From positions 9,879,553 to 9,943,552 of the forward strand of contig NC_037596.1 of NCBI RefSeq assembly GCF_003073045.1: a stretch of DNA of 64,000 nucleotides, in the 5' to 3' direction. The notes beneath the pieces are model-generated. The model was not told the DNA's origin. It did no database searches and saw only the letters and a list, made by a program, of their open reading frames with translations. Positions 50,520-63,065 of the stretch are shown in pieces. The DNA comes from Pomacea canaliculata (lineage: Eukaryota; Mollusca; Gastropoda; Architaenioglossa; Ampullariidae). How positions within the stretch are numbered: position 1 is the first letter of the stretch; every line of letters starts with the position of its first letter. The position numbers and the translations under genes are program-made.

Positions 50520-50640
50520 GTCAGTGGCGTAGGAACCAGGGGGACAGCGGGGCAGCCGCCCCCCCCCCCCCCAAGAAAAAAATACAGGGGGGGCAGGAAT
50601 ATCCTTTTGCCCCCCCCCCCAATATTTGAGACGTAATTCC
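50520..50640 (+). mobile_element. Probable left end of hAT element
   Basis: CAGTGGCGTAGGAACC starts a stretch of G and C homopolymers about 330 bp before the ZMYM1-like transposase frame. CAGTGGCGTAG is a frequent hAT terminus. No matching right end was found. Confidence 0.5.
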
Positions 50641-50959
50641 TCACAAAGAGCAAAGAACTGAAGAAAGGTAGGGGAACGTAGAGAGGAGACGGTCATCACC
50701 GTCACAAAAGCGGGCCCTGAGGCTAGTGGAGGCTCTAACACCTCTGACGATCAGATCGGGGACAGTCCGTTGGTATTGTTTGCCATGCTAATTGCAGGCT
50801 GTGTTGAAGCCTGAGCGAAGAAAGCAGCCGGACAGTACATCGGTACATCGAGTGTGGTCTCCCTCCCCCCTCCCCCATAATGCGACGCCTTTTCTTTAGC
50901 GGTTTTCGTTTGACCAACATAAAACATCCCCCACCCACTCGCAGGAGACTGCAAGAACG

Positions 50960-52091
50960 ATCAAGATTATGAGAGATGCACTTGATTTCGCCCAGGAAAT
51001 AATACAGCTTATTACTTTGTCACCGAAGCGTCAGGTGTTGTTTGAGACCATACAAAAAGAAGCAGGAGGATCTTCGCCCCTCTGCGCAACTCGATGGACA
51101 GTAAGGACAAGAGCGATGGAATCTCTAATAAAGAACTATGAGATTTTGCAAGAAAGACTAGACGTGGTCTCCGAGGGCAGCGACGAGTATGCTAGAAGGG
51201 CTTCTGGTCTCCTGGCGCTGATGCAGCAGTTCTCGACATTTTTGGGCCTATCACTGGCACGGACTGTGTTTGCTGTAACCGAAGAATTGTCAACAGCACT
51301 ACAGAAACAGTCAACATCTTGTGAGAACGCTTCTTCTGCAGCTAGTGTGTGCATAAACACATTGCAGAAAATGCGTTCCGATGAATATTTTCTAGATTTT
51401 TTCAATGATGTTAAAGCCAAGGCAAGCAGACTATGCGATGCACCACGCCTTCCCAGGCAGAGACAAGTTCCACGACGGATTGACGATGGCTCAGAGGGAC
51501 ATTGGTACACAGATATTGCAGCCTATTATAGACAACAGTACTTTGAAACCCTAGATCACATAGTCGAAAATATCCAAAGGATTCATCAAGACAGTTTTAA
51601 CGTGAAGACAGATCGAAAAGCTACTTTGTGAGGCAGCACTAGGGAAAAGCACGGAAATTCCTAGAAATATCGCCAGTACCTATAGCTCTGACATTGACTT
51701 TACCAGACTGAAGACACAGCTCTCATTTCTGCCAAGTGCCATTACTGTGAACCCAGACAAAACGACAGTTCAGTCAATCGTCACAGGTATTTCATCGGAA
51801 TTAGTAGCATCAGAGACCGTGAGAAAGATGTTAAGCGAGATCGATAAGCTTTTGAAACTGTATCTTACTATCCCAGTTACCACGGCAACTGCAGAACGCA
51901 GTTTTTCTGCCTTAAAACGAACAAAACCATACCTGAGAAGTTCCATGACACAAACGCTCTTGAATAACTGTCTCATGCATGTATTTAAAGAGAGGGTTGA
52001 TCTGCTTAATCTGGACGAGATTGCAATGGAGTTCATTAATAGAAATCACCGAAGACGCAGTTTTTTTGGCGCACTGACTTGCCAACCTTGA
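50960..52091 (+). pseudogene. ZMYM1-like hAT transposase, truncated and frameshifted
   Basis: Frame 1 (50969-51631) contains SSPLCATRWTVRTRAMESL, EELSTALQKQS and RQRQVPRRIDDG, typical of the catalytic-insertion region in ZMYM1-like hAT proteins. It shifts near 51610 to a second frame reading KLLCEAALGKSTEIPRN and then the hAT C-terminal dimerisation motif ATAERSFSALKRTKPYLRS (51890-51950). The zinc-finger N-terminus and first catalytic aspartate region are absent upstream. A single-base indel plus 5' truncation makes it nonfunctional. Probably mobilised by the terminus at 50520. Confidence 0.85.
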
Positions 52092-54549
52092 TTAATATGA
52101 TTTATATGATTATAACGTTTATCACATTTCTTGTGAATGCGATAGCCGGGGAGTCATTCTTTAATTTGTTTTTTCTTATTTAATGCTGCTTTGCCTTTTA
52201 ACAATGAAGCAGCGTGTTGTGATGCTATCACTGTGTACGTGCGTGCGTGCAGTACCCACAGTAATCATATTGATGATAACCTTCTCTTTCAATCCGATTT
52301 CTAATAATTTCCCTGACACTGTGTCAATAATGAATTCAGCAAGTTGCCACTTATCGGACCACTGGATAAAACTTATCCGACTGCTTGTTTCCAGGGCACG
52401 AACCGTGAATGATGTGCAGCATAGCTCGATCTCTGACTACCAAAGTCCTCCAACCGCTCATCATTGTCCTCTCCGATGTTGTGTGACAGTTCTTCTTTGA
52501 TCGTCATTTCATCAACACGACAGCAGAGATTTCGCCTCATAGGTGCATAGAAGACACACTTTGTTGTAATGTTTGCAAAACAATATTACTCAAAATATTA
52601 ACAATGTGCGTGGCTTTTCGTAGACTTGTCACTGAGGACAGGTTAAACAGATTCCTGGTCCAACAGATCGCTTCTTCGGCAGTTTTGCACTCACTGTTTG
52701 CATCTTCGGAAATAACAATGAAAGACTAGTAAAACTGCTAAGCAGCATATGGGACAAAAGCAACGATAAATGTGTCTGTCGCTACCCTATAGGGTTTAGG
52801 GACTGTGATGGGCGGAGACTCGTAACGACACTCTCGACTACTCCGACATCCACGCCGACATTATAATGTGCGCGATGTACTTTCACTAAATTACTAATTA
52901 CGACTCAAGCCCCCCGTGCACTCACCAAATAAAAACACAGCCCAATTTTAGTGAAAGCAAAATACTCATTAAATAGCAAAAACAAATTCCGAGAGATTAA
53001 CAAAATCATGAAGGAAGAAAGAACATGAAAATAAACTAATTCCCTATCTTGGTGAATTATCGAGGGTGTCCCGTTAACCTACTCCTTATACTAATCCAGA
53101 TAACTAGTGAGTCTATTAATCTATTCTTAATTACCACACTCGTTCCACTACACAGTCACCCACTACAAAAAATACGCATACACACACCACTTAGCTTGAC
53201 CCAAGCGTCTTTGCTGTATGGGGCGCACGGTCTTTGATGGACACACACAACTGTTCCTTGTAATCTTGAGCAATTCTTCTTGTTGGATGGAGGACCGTCC
53301 GATGCGACACAGACGAAATGATGGCTGCTGACCTTCGTCCGTTGTTCCTGCACCGCGGCGAAAGGAAGGTGGTCTATGGTGAAAAGTAACATACACTGTA
53401 ATAAGTCCTAGCACACTTACTCCAACTTTTGTACGACGAAGTACAAACGCATAACACTTTGACGAGCTCCCGCAGATGAAGGTAAAGGAAAGTGGAGACT
53501 ATTGATCTTCAGCTGTAGTTAAAATGATTAATTAATAGAGACGTTTGATATTCAGCTGAAGTCAGAGAGGTGGGGATCCAAGACAGTTGATGTTAGAGGT
53601 CAGAATGGCTGATGTTAGTCCAAAGAAAGTACCTCCATGACCCCCACCCGATGACCCATCGCTATCTGCATTCTCGCCATCCTCCACCTCGCTGTCATCT
53701 TTTGTACTAGTCTTGGGTTCGGCTCTCTTCTCGGGCAAGCTGTTCTTTCTCTGCAAGTGGCATTTGTTTACAGGGCTTTAAACACAAATTCCAACCCCCC
53801 GACCCGCTAACCTCATCGCCGCTTACATCTAGCTCACTATCCTCTTTATCACTAGCACCTACCTCACTAGCTACAGTTCCCGAATCGTGCTGTCAGCTAC
53901 TGCTCGCGACCTATGTGTCTCGTCTGGAGAGCAATGTCTTGTTATTTTTTTCAAGTAAGGATTTTCTTTTACTTTTACGAAGTCAAAATGTTTATCTCTG
54001 CCTCCTCCCCCACCTCACCTGCAGTAGACTTGTATTTAAAAAATGGGAGAGTAATTATTTTTTTTTACAGATGTTAAGTAATAGTACTTTAAACTCAGCG
54101 TTGTCACACTGGTATTCCTTGACTTCAGTAGAAATAAAAACCTTATGAGTTTAGTAACTTACGACAGTACTTACGTGAACAGAAGCTGCTTCTTGCGAAG
54201 GTCTCAACTTCTCAGGTCAAGATACCTGCCATTGGGACTTGAGAAAATGCATTAACAGGCCTCGTTGACAGCCGGCTCTCATGATTTCAACGATGCTGTG
54301 TACAGTTTGTTGAGGTTAGAGGCTAAGGCGGAAGAAAACAGGTCGTTCCTCGTAGCAAATCATAAAACAAAGGTATCGTACACTGATACATCTTACATCG
54401 TAAACACACAATTGAGTTAGACATTTGGTTTGTCAACATTTATACACGGAGCTGCAGCCACGTCTGGAGTTTCACACAAAAGAAAATGAAATGACTTGGA
54501 AAATTCTAATAATGCTTTTAACCTTATATTTCTTTATATATACGCATTA
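52092..54549. other. No gene recognised
   Basis: Downstream of the hAT relic. Holds the truncated SINE at 53711-53780 and short ORFs only; a minus-strand open stretch at 53156-53414 has no recognisable domain. Confidence 0.45.
53711..53780 (+). repeat. tRNA-derived SINE, family 1, truncated copy 4
   Basis: Plus-strand orientation: CTTGGGTTCGGCTCTCTTCT (B-box region), GCTGTTCTTTCTCTGCA, GTTTACAGGGCTTTA. The A-box end is missing. Confidence 0.6.
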
Positions 54550-54779
54550 TAGTTTTCGTCTTTTACTCTGTGTTCACTTCGTGAAATATTGGACTTTGGT
54601 AAAGAATAGAAGGGGTATAATGCGTAATAAAACTAGGTATTTACCTGTTTAGTCACGGCAATGATGTAGGGAAGCCTCGCCGATCTTACTGAAGCTCTCT
54701 GCAGTATTGTCACTTGATCATGAGACTCCTTTAGTCCCACATAAGTTCAGTCTAGCCTCATGTTTCTGCCTTTACATAT

Positions 54780-54940
54780 CAGTGGATAATCGAGTGAGAG
54801 CCGCCATCGACCATCTTTGTCCGCATCTGTTGCTGTTTGAGTGAAGCGATTCTAATCGACCTGGTCCTTGTGGTGGGCTGCTCCATCTCTTCTGGGGAGG
54901 GGAGAGCTCTCTCAGCATTAAGTTTGGAATATATTCCATG
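54780..54940 (-). other. Candidate exon in unit 1 with mutated donor
   Basis: Starts after TTTTTTGTCCAG and carries ERALPSPEEMEQP and SLKQQQMRTKM. The equivalent in unit 2 ends CACTG|GTATGT, but here the donor reads CACTG|ATATGT. It is 5 bp longer than the unit 2 version, changing frame. Likely decayed. Confidence 0.4.
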
Positions 54941-55663
54941 CTGGACAAAAAATAAAATATACAATACTTCAACATGTCATTTTTATGGTCAATGGCATCT
55001 CACACTCTGATTCTTCCCAGTTACGCGCACCACTGACCTGCACACCATGACGACCGAAATGACACGTGGCCCCCACCAGCAAATGTTTTGTAACAAAACT
55101 AGTGACAGTGGGCAAGTGTAATGCTTAACGAAAGACAAGTGAATGTGTAAAATAATGATTGATGTCATTACTTTAAAGAAGTAATTTGGCTAGACATTGC
55201 GACATTCACATTCTCCTATCGACATCTTGTCCAAGGGGATATTATAATGGTCTAGTGTGTCTAGTCAGAACGTCTTCAAAGCAGGTGTAAAATATAACTC
55301 TTATTATTATCATCAAAAGATTCGTATTTTTCTACACAGAGCAGGCTTAGGGCTGCTGAGATCATAAGGCTAAATGTCCTGAAAGGTGGTGGTGGTTGGA
55401 GGTAATGATATTGTCACGTGTTTAATCGCTCGCTGCGTGAAGCCGCAGATTACTTGTCAACAAATGTCTCTCGCTCCTGACTCAACAATGCGAATCTAAT
55501 CATACAGACATGGAGGACGACACAGCGTCTTAGTGCGCACCTGTACCTGTCTGCTCTGTCTCTCTGTGTGTTTGCGATCATTACTTAACATGAGTGTGTG
55601 CTTACGTACCCGAGTGACAAAACTTGTCTACAGACAGTGACTGTTAATCGTTACCTGAGGCAG

Positions 55664-55795
55664 TATATATATATATAAAAGGCTTGTCACCCAAACAAAC
55701 CTATCGAAGTAGTGCTCACGCCCTGTGTCACTGAAATGCCGCGACGTGTAGGCAAGTCTACTTTACATTTACACACTGAGGTACCCTGCTACAAG
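55664..55795 (+). promoter_or_regulatory. TATA-type promoter and first exon candidate, unit 1
   Basis: TATATATATATAAAA (55664-55680) precedes GGCTTGTCACCCAAACAAAC, an ATG at 55736 (MPRRVGKS) and a donor-like CTACAAG|GTATTC at 55795. The whole block is among the best conserved parts of the duplication, but indels put the ATG frames out of register between copies. Confidence 0.35.
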
Positions 55796-56191
55796 GTATT
55801 CATGTTGCAGTGTCATAACGACCTGAGATACTAATTGTGACATGACACAATAGTAAATATTTTGTCCTCGAATCCATAACAACCTGTGAGAAAGTGATTA
55901 AAACTATATTTTTCTCATTCGTTGTTCTCCTTAAAGTAACTGGATTTTTCTCTCTTTTCCCTAATTCAAAAATTTTTGACTTCTCAATTGTATATGGTCA
56001 GTAAACAAACACATTAGGGGATTATTTTTTAAAAAATACATTACTAAATACTTTCAACTTCATGGCTATCTCGCTTACCACAGTTGAAATGTACAAAGAA
56101 ATAATCAACGGTCCTCACAAAATAACGACAAAAAAACGAACGGACTTCCGGGTACTTACAGCGCTAAACACATACATCTGGTTTCACTTAC

Positions 56192-56229
56192 CCTCCTCTC
56201 CCAGGTAAGTACACGACACCTGACTCTTG
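56192..56229 (-). other. 38-nt candidate microexon, unit 1
   Basis: Between CATGTAG and donor GTAAGTG; encodes KSQVSCTYLGEE in one frame. The unit 2 equivalent at 60261-60298 has the same length, both splice sites and ESQVTDIYLGEE. Confidence 0.4.
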
Positions 56230-57665
56230 CTACATGTTAAAGGGCACAACGCACTATGCGACAGTAATCCAGCACCATGTTCAACTTACTTCCACAAGTG
56301 GGCTGAGTACATCACCTGTCGGGGAGTTTCTTAACCACCACAAGCTGATTATGATCCATGCCTCGAGTTGTTGCTAACAGTTGCAGTTTGTATACCTGCA
56401 AAGCGCCTTTTATCTCTATTTTTGGTCATGCCGATTGCTCCATAATTCCTTGCGAGATGATACACTTTCACAGTTTGTAGGTCTCTTATTTCCTTTGCAG
56501 TCTGTTACGTATGTACGGTATCTTATCCTGTCCGACCCACTATCAGTGATATATGACCTACCTCATTTTTACTGACATTAATAGAACTGACGGCATAGTT
56601 ATTAATAGATTGTCGTGTTACAGAATCGTTCACAATAACGCCATGCATCAAATGTCTCTATTTTGTAGAATTCCTTCAGAAAAGTTTAAGACTTATTTAT
56701 TACTAATAATAAAACACTGAAAACCGCTGATGCTTTGACGCTTAGCGCTATAACTGGATGGTTGATGTCAGATATTTCATGTCTTCACAAACATTTAACC
56801 GGTCTGCTTCACTTCAAACCTCTATGAAAACGTTTAACACAAGTAAACCGAATCTGTAAAATATTTGTTCACTCTATTTAATTGAAAAGTACATTTGATT
56901 GCTCCTTGTCAACAGAGAAAAGTGCTGGATAACCGCTGCTTGCTTGTTGCAATAAGCTCCATGGATTATTTCCCTTGGTAAGAGACCAGTTATACAAGTG
57001 AAATACCTGTTTTATTTATCAGCCTCATCGTGAAGCACAAGAGATAAACTAAAAGAGTATTTTGAGCCAGTTATTGTAGTTGACACAATGAGGATGCTAG
57101 AGAAACAAGTCTTTTGAATGACTTAGCATCTAAGGCTGAGAACTACCCGGCTAGGAAAAGCTTTCAGCAAATGACATTAACATCGTATGTTGAGATAAAG
57201 ATCTCGCCATACAGAACTATTGACGATCTGTGGCGGTTGTTTGAATAGACCCTTTTATTTTGCTCTTGGAGGTAGCACATGCTATGTTTTGACTTGTTAT
57301 TCAATGACCTCAAGGAGGGTGAAATCGATGTAACCATGGTGAGAGGTAAACTGAAAACGTTTGATCACTCAGCCCATACACCCGATTGTTTCAGTACTAA
57401 TATAACTGGTGGCTGTTCATCAATACCGACCAGTCCTCATGTTGGCAGGGGTCATTCGCGTTCATCTGTGCGGAGTTCGCTGATTTCACTGCAGTACACC
57501 AAGTGTTTTGTCTGTTTATGACTATTTTCCCAAGTCCCTCTATATTTGCAGTTCGTTCTTTACTTTATTTGTGTAATTAAAAAATCCTCAGCCAGGTGGA
57601 CCATGTTCATAATTATGATCAAACTTTCTACATTGTTTATCCTCTGATTAATTATTTAAATTTCT

Positions 57666-57800
57666 GAGGTCTCAACCTCACCTAGCGACTAAGGTTATAG
57701 CACAGCAAAGCAGCCGACAATAAACATGTTCCACATGAAAAAAGCGCGCGTTAACACAAGACTTGATCTCCATCATGTAGTGCTTAAACGGTGTTTCTGT
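57666..57800 (-). repeat. tRNA-derived SINE, family 1, diverged copy 5
   Basis: Recognisable blocks AGCGACTAAGGTTATAGCAC, AGCAGCC and TTCCACATG align in order with the other copies, with many substitutions. It lies between the two segmental-duplication units. Confidence 0.5.
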
Positions 57801-58189
57801 GGAATAGCTACACAAACACAGTTACGAAATTGCATAGGAACAGATTATTTTTTTCATCTCTTTTTTTTCTGCACTATCTCTCCAGTTATTTAGTGCGTAG
57901 TATTTGTCTCGATGGCTTGTGTTAATGAAACAACTTAATGAAGTATGTAAGTCAAGTTTAACCAGATTGAACACATTTCAGTAGCTACTCACCTGTAGGC
58001 CGTGTGTTTCATAATACATTGCGACGAATTAGCCATGTTTAAATAGTTGTTATCGTTCTAACTGTGCCACTGGCACAGGATGCACTGAAAGTTTAGATGA
58101 GGGCAACAGAAGATACTGTGTTGACAGCTGACATGGGTTTGTAGCTCAAAGAAGTAAGTTAAACTGATTATGTGTGTAAGCGCCTTTAT

Positions 58190-58305
58190 CAAGTTCATTT
58201 CTACAGACAATTGGTGGCACATGCTATATTTCGACATGTCATACAATTATCTCGAAGTGAAAGTAATCGATGTAACCATGGGTGGAAGTAAACACAGTTC
58301 AGCGA
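58190..58305. repeat. Third, partial copy of the duplication edge
   Basis: GGTGGCACATGCTATATTTC and GATGTAACCATGGGTGGAAG match 57272-57345 and 63172-63245. This is the right-edge sequence of each unit, placed just before unit 2, suggesting unequal exchange. Confidence 0.55.
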
Positions 58306-58490
58306 TGTTAATTAATCGAAACATCCGGGCACATCGGCTGAGTGAACAATAATTAAGTTTTCATCTTTCACTTCGGTTGCACTTCGTGAGACTTTGTTAA
58401 AAAATATCAGAGGCATAATGCGTAATAAAAGGAGGTATTTATGTGTTTAGTCAGGAAAATAATTTTAATAATTTTTCTGTCTTTACATAC

Positions 58491-58646
58491 CAGTGGGTAA
58501 TAAAATGATAGCCGCCATCGTCCATCTTTGTCCACATCTGTTGCTGTTTGAGTGAAGTGATTCTAACCGACCTGCTCCTTGTGGCGGGCTGCTCCTTCTC
58601 TGCTGGAGAGGGGAGAGCTCTCTCAGCATTGGGAAAATATTCCATG
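58491..58646 (-). other. Candidate exon in unit 2
   Basis: 156 bp, open in two frames, bounded by TATTTTGTCCAG and CTG|GTATGTAAAG. One frame reads MEYFPNAERALPSPAEKEQP, then SLKQQQMWTKMDDGG. No domain recognised. Confidence 0.4.
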
Positions 58647-59622
58647 CTGGACAAAATATAAACATAAAATATTTCAAAATGTCATTATAATGTCAATAGC
58701 ATCTCTCACTCTGATTCTTCCCAGTTACGCGCACCACTGACCTGCACACCATGCGGACCGAAATGACACGTGGCCCCTAGTAAATGTTTGTAACAAAACT
58801 AGTGACACGTGTAATGCTTAACATAAGACAAGTGAATGTGTAAATATAATGATTGATAGAAGTAATTGCAAATTCAAGAAGTAATCTGGCAAGACATCTC
58901 TACTTTCACATTACTGTCGACACCATAATAACTTAAATACTTTGAAGACAAATAGATGAGGCCTCTAGAGTCCAGAGATACCTCCCAACTCCAGGAAACT
59001 TTGTAAACATATACATATATTTTTTTCTTCTTAACCACCACAATTGTACATATCCACCTTCCTTAATGTTTACTATAAAATATTCTATAATACTTCATTA
59101 CTTCATTCACGTAGTAATTTTCTTTCCTGTAAAGGGTAAGAGCTAAATTAAAAAAAAAACATCTTCTTGCTTATTTTACCTCTCGTTAATAAAGAACTGT
59201 CATTGTCATTATCCTATCGAGGTCTAGTCAAAAGGAATACTATGCATGGTCTAATGTGTCTAGTCAAAACGTTTTGACAGCAGGTGTAAAATATAACTCT
59301 TATTATTATCAAAAGATTCGTATTTTCTACTAAGAACAGGGCTGTAAAGACCCTAAGGCTAAGTGTCACAAAAGGTGGTGGGAGTGGTGGGAGGGGGAAA
59401 TGATATTGCGACAGGTTTAATCACTCTCTGAATGAAACCGCAGATTACTTGTCAACAAATGTCTCTCAATCCTAAGTCAACAATGCGAATCTTATCATAC
59501 AGACATGGAGGACGACAGTCTTAGTGCGCACCTGTACCTGTCTGCTCTCTCTCTCTCTGTGTATGTGATCGTTGTTTAGCATGAGTGTGTGCGTACGTAC
59601 CCTAGTGACAAAACGTGTAGCA

Positions 59623-59739
59623 ATATATATAAAAGGCTTGTCACCCAAACAAACCTATTGACGTAGCGCTCACAGCCTGTGTCACTGAAATGCCGCGAAG
59701 TGTAGGCGAGTCTACTTTATATCTACACCCTGCTACAAG
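59623..59739 (+). promoter_or_regulatory. TATA-type promoter and first exon candidate, unit 2
   Basis: TATATATAAAAGG with the same downstream CTTGTCACCCAAACAAAC block, an ATG at 59690 (MPRSVGES) and the same donor-like sequence at 59739. See unit 1. Confidence 0.35.
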
Positions 59740-60260
59740 GTATTCATGTTGCTGTGTGTCATTACGACCTGAGATATTAATTGTGACATGACACAACAGT
59801 TAATATTTTGTCCCCTAATCCAGAACTCGTCATTTAGTTACACGTACATTATCTTTGGAGCTGTAAACATAGACTCAGTGGTCTATATACAATTGGTGAA
59901 GTGAAGCACCGAGAGAATAGGTACTACTGACATGCGTACTTATGAGAAATTGATTAAAACTATATTTTGCTCACTTGCCGTACTTCTTAAAGTAATTAGA
60001 GTTTTCTCTCTTCCCCTAATTCAAACATTTTTATTTCAAAATTTCCTGTGTTCAGTTACGACATGTTCATTGCGGTGATTATTGAAAAAAAACCCACATT
60101 AGTACAAACTTTATGCATCATGGCTATCTCGCTCACCACAGTTGAGATGTGTGGTTAAATAATCAACGGTACTTAAAAAAATACAGCAAAAATCGAATGG
60201 AATTCTGGGTGCTTTCAGCGCTATACACATACATCATACTTACCTTCACTTTTCGCTTAC

Positions 60261-60298
60261 CCTCCTCTCCCAGGTAGATATCTGTCACCTGACTCTCG
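60261..60298 (-). other. 38-nt candidate microexon, unit 2
   Basis: Counterpart of 56192-56229 with conserved AG and GTAAGC sites and the same reading frame. A further conserved donor (CAG|GTAACA) lies at 60381 (56316 in unit 1) after LVVVSKLPV. Confidence 0.4.
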
Positions 60299-61024
60299 CT
60301 ATATTCCCGTTGAAAGGCATAACACATTACGCAGAAGCACTCAAGCAAAATGTCTTACACAAGGAGGCGGGGTATGTTACCTGACGGGGAGTTTCGAAAC
60401 CACTACAAGCTGATGATGATCCGTGCCTCGATTCGCTCCTAACAGTTGTAACTTGTGGACCTCCATAGGACCTGTCATCGCTATTTTTGTCATGCCCATT
60501 GCTCCATATTTTCTTCGCAACATGATGCACCTTATCGGTCTCTCACTCTCTTTGCAGTCTGTCACGTACATACGGTGTGTAGCTTACCCTGCCCGACCCA
60601 CTATCAGTGAATTATGACCTACCCGACTTTTCATGGGCATTTATAGAACTGACTGCATGGTTATTTATAGACTGTCATGTTAAAACATCGTATATAGTAA
60701 CACTATGTATCAACTGTCTCTATTTAGTAAATTACCGTCTGCGAGGTCCACAAACTTTATTTACTTAAACACTTTGAAAAGGGCTGGTGCGCTTGAATGG
60801 TTGATCAAAAAATTTTATATCTTTCTAAACATTTCACCTGTCTGCTTCATGCTAAACCGCTATGAAAACTTCTAAGACAACTAAACTGAGGTTGCAGTTG
60901 AACTAATATTGTTTTCACTCTAGTTTTTTGAAAAATGATTTTTATTGTTCATTGCCAGCAGACTGAGAAAAGTGCTGGATAACCGCTGGTAGCAAGTTGA
61001 AAAAAAGCGTCATCGATTACTTCC

Positions 61025-61075
61025 CTTGGCAAAAAAAAAACAAAAAAAAAAAACAAAAACAAAAAAACAAAACAA
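61025..61075. repeat. A-rich tract
   Basis: Runs of A interrupted by single C; absent from the corresponding place in unit 1. Confidence 0.8.
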
Positions 61076-61536
61076 TCCACTTACAATGTCTAAACATACC
61101 GATGCATGATGAAGACGAAGAAAGCGGTGATGTTTGTAATCATCCGAATTAACAGCTCCTTTGATGTTTTTAGAGTCTCATCGCAACCCTTCTCTAATAC
61201 TCTCCACTTATATCCTTTTTTCTTTTGTTCCTTCTTCCGTTATTTTCTTCCTCCCATGGCACTTCACATACACAATACTTCAAAATTACACAAATAAACA
61301 TCATGTTGTGAGCTCACAAACACTCCCCTGACAGAAAAGCTGCATGTAAATATTTATTTACCTTATTGAGCAGCCTTATTGGCTTTTAAAAGTGAACATA
61401 AGAGATAAACTAAAGACCTATTGTTAGCCAGTGATTCTAGTTAACACAGTGTAGATATTTGTCGAAACAAGTCTTTTGACCGAGTTAGCATCTAAAGCTG
61501 TGAACTAATCGGCTAGGAAAATTCTTTCAGCAATGG

Positions 61537-63065
61537 CGCTTTCCACAGATGACGTCACGATCTAGCCGCGCAAGGGCTTCTGGGAATGCAAAGCGGACAT
61601 GTATTCCCCGCATGTACTACACCAGCGTTTGCAGCGAATGCGTTGCTGCGCAGTTTTTTTGTTTAAAAAAACAAAACGTGAACGTGTAAAAATGCTGTTT
61701 TGATTTTTTTATTTTTCTCTTTGTTTACTATGAAGCAGAACAGTACTTGTAACCTATAATATTAATTATTATACAGATTTATTTACAATACTTTTCTGTC
61801 ATATGCCCCTGATGTATTGATAGGCTGACCATCAGTTTAACACCAAAAATTCTTTTCAGTCTGTTTTTGGTAAAATATTCCCACATTTCTATCTTTGACC
61901 AATCTGTGTGGTACATTAGCATTTCACTTGCTTTTAAATACATAAGCTACTCTGAAAATTACCAAACAGCATCCAAGAAAAACCATTTGGGAGGCAACAC
62001 AACTGAGGCTTAGCGGGATAGTTCTACTGAGAAGCATGAACTTTTTCAGTCTTTCATTAAAGCGTTCTACATGAATTCGTGCCTTGGTTACCCTCCTTGT
62101 ATCCATCTCCTGTTCTGCAGACAGGCTAGCTCGCTTACCTAGAAATGCAGGATTTTTATAGAAGCTGGTCTCGACAAAAGCAAATGCTATACATGTACTT
62201 TAAACCCTTTGTCCACAAGCAAACATCTCCTTGTTCAATGTTTTGTAGAATGCCACATTTCTCAAATATATCAATAAAACATGCAGCACCTTTAGGGGTG
62301 ACTGCAATCAGTTCTTTTATTGTGGTATGGTGCTTGTAAGAGGAATACACATTGCCTTGCTGCCCATAATCCTGGGTGTCTGACAAAAGAATTGTGTGCG
62401 GTCTACAGAGTATCTGACATTTTAAACTGTCTAAACACTCTTGGCAAAGATGTTTTATCTATATCCTTTGTTGGAACATAGGGACATTCATAGACTTGAA
62501 GTGTAGGAACATAAACTGATAAAAATTTGCTCTCAAACGATTCAGATGTGTCAAACATGTAGACAATCATTTTCGGTGAAAGTCCTTTCGCAGCCTCAGA
62601 AGTCGCTAATACTGGTTCGTCGCTCTCAGATGTTGGGCCTTTTCTACCACGAAAATGCAGAGAGCAGATATATGTGTTCCTGGTTATTTTCTCCACATTT
62701 TGGAAATCAGATCGCCCACATAAAAACTGCAGGCGCTTTGCTTTCTCAGTCTTGAACTTGCCGTTGTCTTTCCCACTGGGTCATGTTGTCACTGGTCTTA
62801 CCAGGCTTTGGAAATGGAATAAAAAACGTCCCCTCCGGTAACCGCTCTGGATATCTGGAGTCCGATTTACATAAACCCCAACAGCAGTGCTTAGTTCCTC
62901 CTGTTTTCAGCATTGTTTCAGAGATTAATTTAAAAAAATGTCGCTCTTTGTCAGTCGCCGTAGCGTAAACAGAAAGAACAACGCGCAGTGTTTGGCCGCA
63001 AAGCAGTCCCATGATGCTCTGCTGCGTGACGTCACAATCTATTTTTAGTAACCCGAGAAAGCGCT
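61537..63065 (-). mobile_element. THAP/DDE DNA transposon (ISL2EU/IS4EU-like) with AT duplication
   Basis: 1529 bp. Left end GGCGCTTTC and right end GAAAGCGCT are inverted repeats, with TGACGTCAC repeated inside both ends. AT flanks both sides (61535-61536, 63066-63067). The duplicated unit 1 keeps the uninterrupted site (GCAAATGACATTAAC near 57167), confirming the boundaries. A 2-bp AT target duplication with a THAP-DDE transposase fits the ISL2EU group. Confidence 0.8.
61924..63012 (-). pseudogene. THAP-DDE_Tnp_4 transposase, decayed
   Basis: Minus strand. THAP finger: CCWGLCKSDSRYPERLPEG, FIPFPKP, W in MTQWERQR, then after a frameshift near 62740 ITRNTYICSLHF. The DDE part has NVYSSYKHHTTIKELIAVTP, a gap where the SDLYGGSISD-type block should be, DIFEKCGIL, and GDVCLWTKGL where a catalytic D is expected (LVDKGF in relatives). 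The C-terminus has VTKARIHVERFNERLKKF, the ARxHVE box. At least three frames are needed; inactive. Confidence 0.8.

Larger units (their letters stand above)
54550..57530. repeat. Segmental duplication, unit 1
   Basis: Colinear with 58355-63400. Anchor pairs: AATGCGTAATAAAA (54620/58418), the minus-strand exon candidate (54780/58491), TATAAAAGGCTTGTCACCC (55673/59630), AAAGTGCTGGATAACCGCTG (56918/60969) and GACGATCTGTGGCGGTT (57221/63119). Identity is patchy with many indels, so the duplication is not recent. Confidence 0.8.
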
